Part shown: piece after piece, positions 31,317 through 32,009 of the stretch | Numbering within the stretch: position 1 is the first letter of the stretch | Layout of the letters: each line of letters starts with the position of its first letter | Source of the DNA: Kiritimatiellia bacterium | GTDB taxonomy: Bacteria; Verrucomicrobiota; Kiritimatiellia; RFP12; UBA1067 | Length of the DNA: 32,009 nt | Direction: 5' to 3' | NCBI GenBank assembly: GCA_017454745.1 | Contig: JAFTCL010000061.1 | Coordinates: 1-32,009 of the forward strand | Made by a program: the position numbers and the translations under genes | The notes under the pieces: model-generated | The model's input: only the letters and a program-made list of their open reading frames with translations | Databases searched by the model: none | Told to the model about the DNA's origin: nothing

Positions 31317-32009
31317 GGCTCTTCAAAGTTTTTTGTGGAAACTGGCGACATGACCTTTCTCCCTTCACAGTGTCGATCCTATCCTCACAAAGTCCGGGCG
31401 CAGGTCCAGTTTCCCGCAGAAGAAGAGGATGGCCGTGCAGAAGTTCTCGAAGTTCCTCCCTCTGGCCGAGGCCTTGAGGCTTTGAATGGTTGAGTTGAAC
31501 CCTTCGGCCAGGGCGTTGTCTATCATGCTGTCGAACCACGAGAGAAGCCCGTAGAGGTGCCTCTTGAGCGTGTTAGCGGCCTTTATCATCGGCTTGATAC
31601 AGGACTTGGCGACCTGTTCGTACCAGAACGTGAAGTTTGCCTCCGCGAACCGCTTGCCGGCGCTCCTCCAGAACGAGCCGAACATCTCCTTGAAACCCCA
31701 GGCCCTGCCGGTCTGGAGCGCCGCGCGCATGGCGTCGAGGACGCGGCGGCCCTCGATGTCCGTCGTGACGCAGGCGAAGTCGTCGGCCCTTTTGCCGCGC
31801 CGGAAGCTCTTCTCGTCCATGCCCACGAAGGGGATTTCCACGGCGTTGCGCCTGGCCATGCCGCGCCTGACGGCCAACGCCATTATCGACTGCGTCTGGT
31901 GCCAGCTCAACCGCAGTATCTTCTGGGCGCCGGTCAGCTCACCGCATTCGGGGCGGATCGCGGACTTCTCCGCGTACTCAACGTATATGTCGATGCGCAT
32001 ACCCCCCCC
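31317..32009 (-). mobile_element. ISL3-family insertion element, cut by the contig end
   Basis: The element contains an ISL3-type transposase remnant on the minus strand. The sequence beginning GGCTCTTCAAAG at 31317 looks like an ISL3 terminal inverted repeat, since several members of the family begin with GGCTCTT. It lies 48 bases beyond the transposase stop, as expected for the right end. The left end and the 8-bp target duplication usual for this family cannot be seen because the window stops in a C run at 32002-32009. Confidence 0.6.
31365..32000 (-). pseudogene. ISL3-family transposase with two internal losses
   Basis: An open frame of 211 residues, about half of a complete ISL3 transposase. 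It joins three recognisable blocks. First, the start of the N-terminal zinc ribbon (RIDIYVEYAEKSAIRPECG; the usual first Cys is Arg). Second, after an abrupt jump, the helix-turn-helix end and start of the DDE domain (LRLSWHQTQSIMALAVRRG, VGMDEKSFRRG with the first catalytic Asp, VTTDIEGRRVLD). Third, after another jump, the C-terminal part (RAWGFKEMFGSFW, NALAEGFNSTIQSLKASARG). The segment normally holding the second catalytic Asp (an MDMS-like motif) and the region around it is missing. The frame is kept across both joins. The ATG next to the contig edge may not be the true start. The product should be inactive. Confidence 0.75.

Noticed and set aside
31254..31493. 79-codon plus-strand frame across the insertion element end
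   Set aside because: It crosses the presumed inverted repeat and runs antisense to the transposase, with no domain or ribosome binding site.

Overview
The window reads as one end of a contig from a Gram-negative bacterium of the PVC group, most likely Kiritimatiellota or Lentisphaerota. This is an inference from gene content. The grounds are a moderately GC-rich genome, a polysaccharide-degrading operon with no SusC/SusD pair, a large prepilin of the FTLMELLVV type, and a secretion locus that mixes type II secretion (T2SS) and type IV pilus (T4P) parts. No rRNA, tRNA or CRISPR array was seen.

Layout: (A) 1-149 is a contig edge with a degenerate 7-bp repeat. (B) 150-7493, minus strand, is a four-gene operon of exported proteins: a TIM-barrel glycoside hydrolase, a beta-propeller, a Tat-exported metallophosphoesterase and a GH95-like six-hairpin glycosidase. 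Its promoter faces that of (C), 7684-9784, plus strand: rsxE/rnfE, tsaC and a metal-type ABC permease. (D) 9865-29508, plus strand, is the centre of the window. It runs: stand-alone prepilin; lipidated secretin (GspD); PilM-PilN fusion equivalent to GspL; PilO/GspM-like protein; GspC/PilP-like protein; GspE ATPase; three GspG-type pseudopilins; H-, I- and J-like pseudopilins; a giant 1331-residue GspK-like protein; a LolA-like periplasmic protein; and two CNNM/CorC-type membrane proteins. Most junctions in the second half are 4-bp ATGA or TTGA overlaps, so the genes look translationally coupled. (E) 29528-30926, minus strand, holds two overlapping lipoprotein genes, one with a PDZ domain. (F) 30927-31316 is non-coding with a short 8-bp tandem repeat. 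(G) 31317-32009 is an ISL3-family element whose transposase has lost two internal blocks; the contig stops in a C run.

The genes of region D would build an envelope-spanning machine: secretin in the outer membrane, GspC/L/M-like proteins bridging the periplasm, GspE powering assembly, and a pseudopilus of G/H/I/J/K subunits. The inner-membrane platform protein (GspF/PilC) and the prepilin peptidase are not in the window and must be encoded elsewhere if the machine works. The unusual points are this gene order, the giant GspK with two acidic Pro/Glu linkers, Ala instead of Gly at the processing site of two adjacent pseudopilins, low-complexity tails on the secretin and GspC-like proteins, and the attached LolA-like gene. 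The exported hydrolases of region B could be substrates, but nothing in the sequence shows it.
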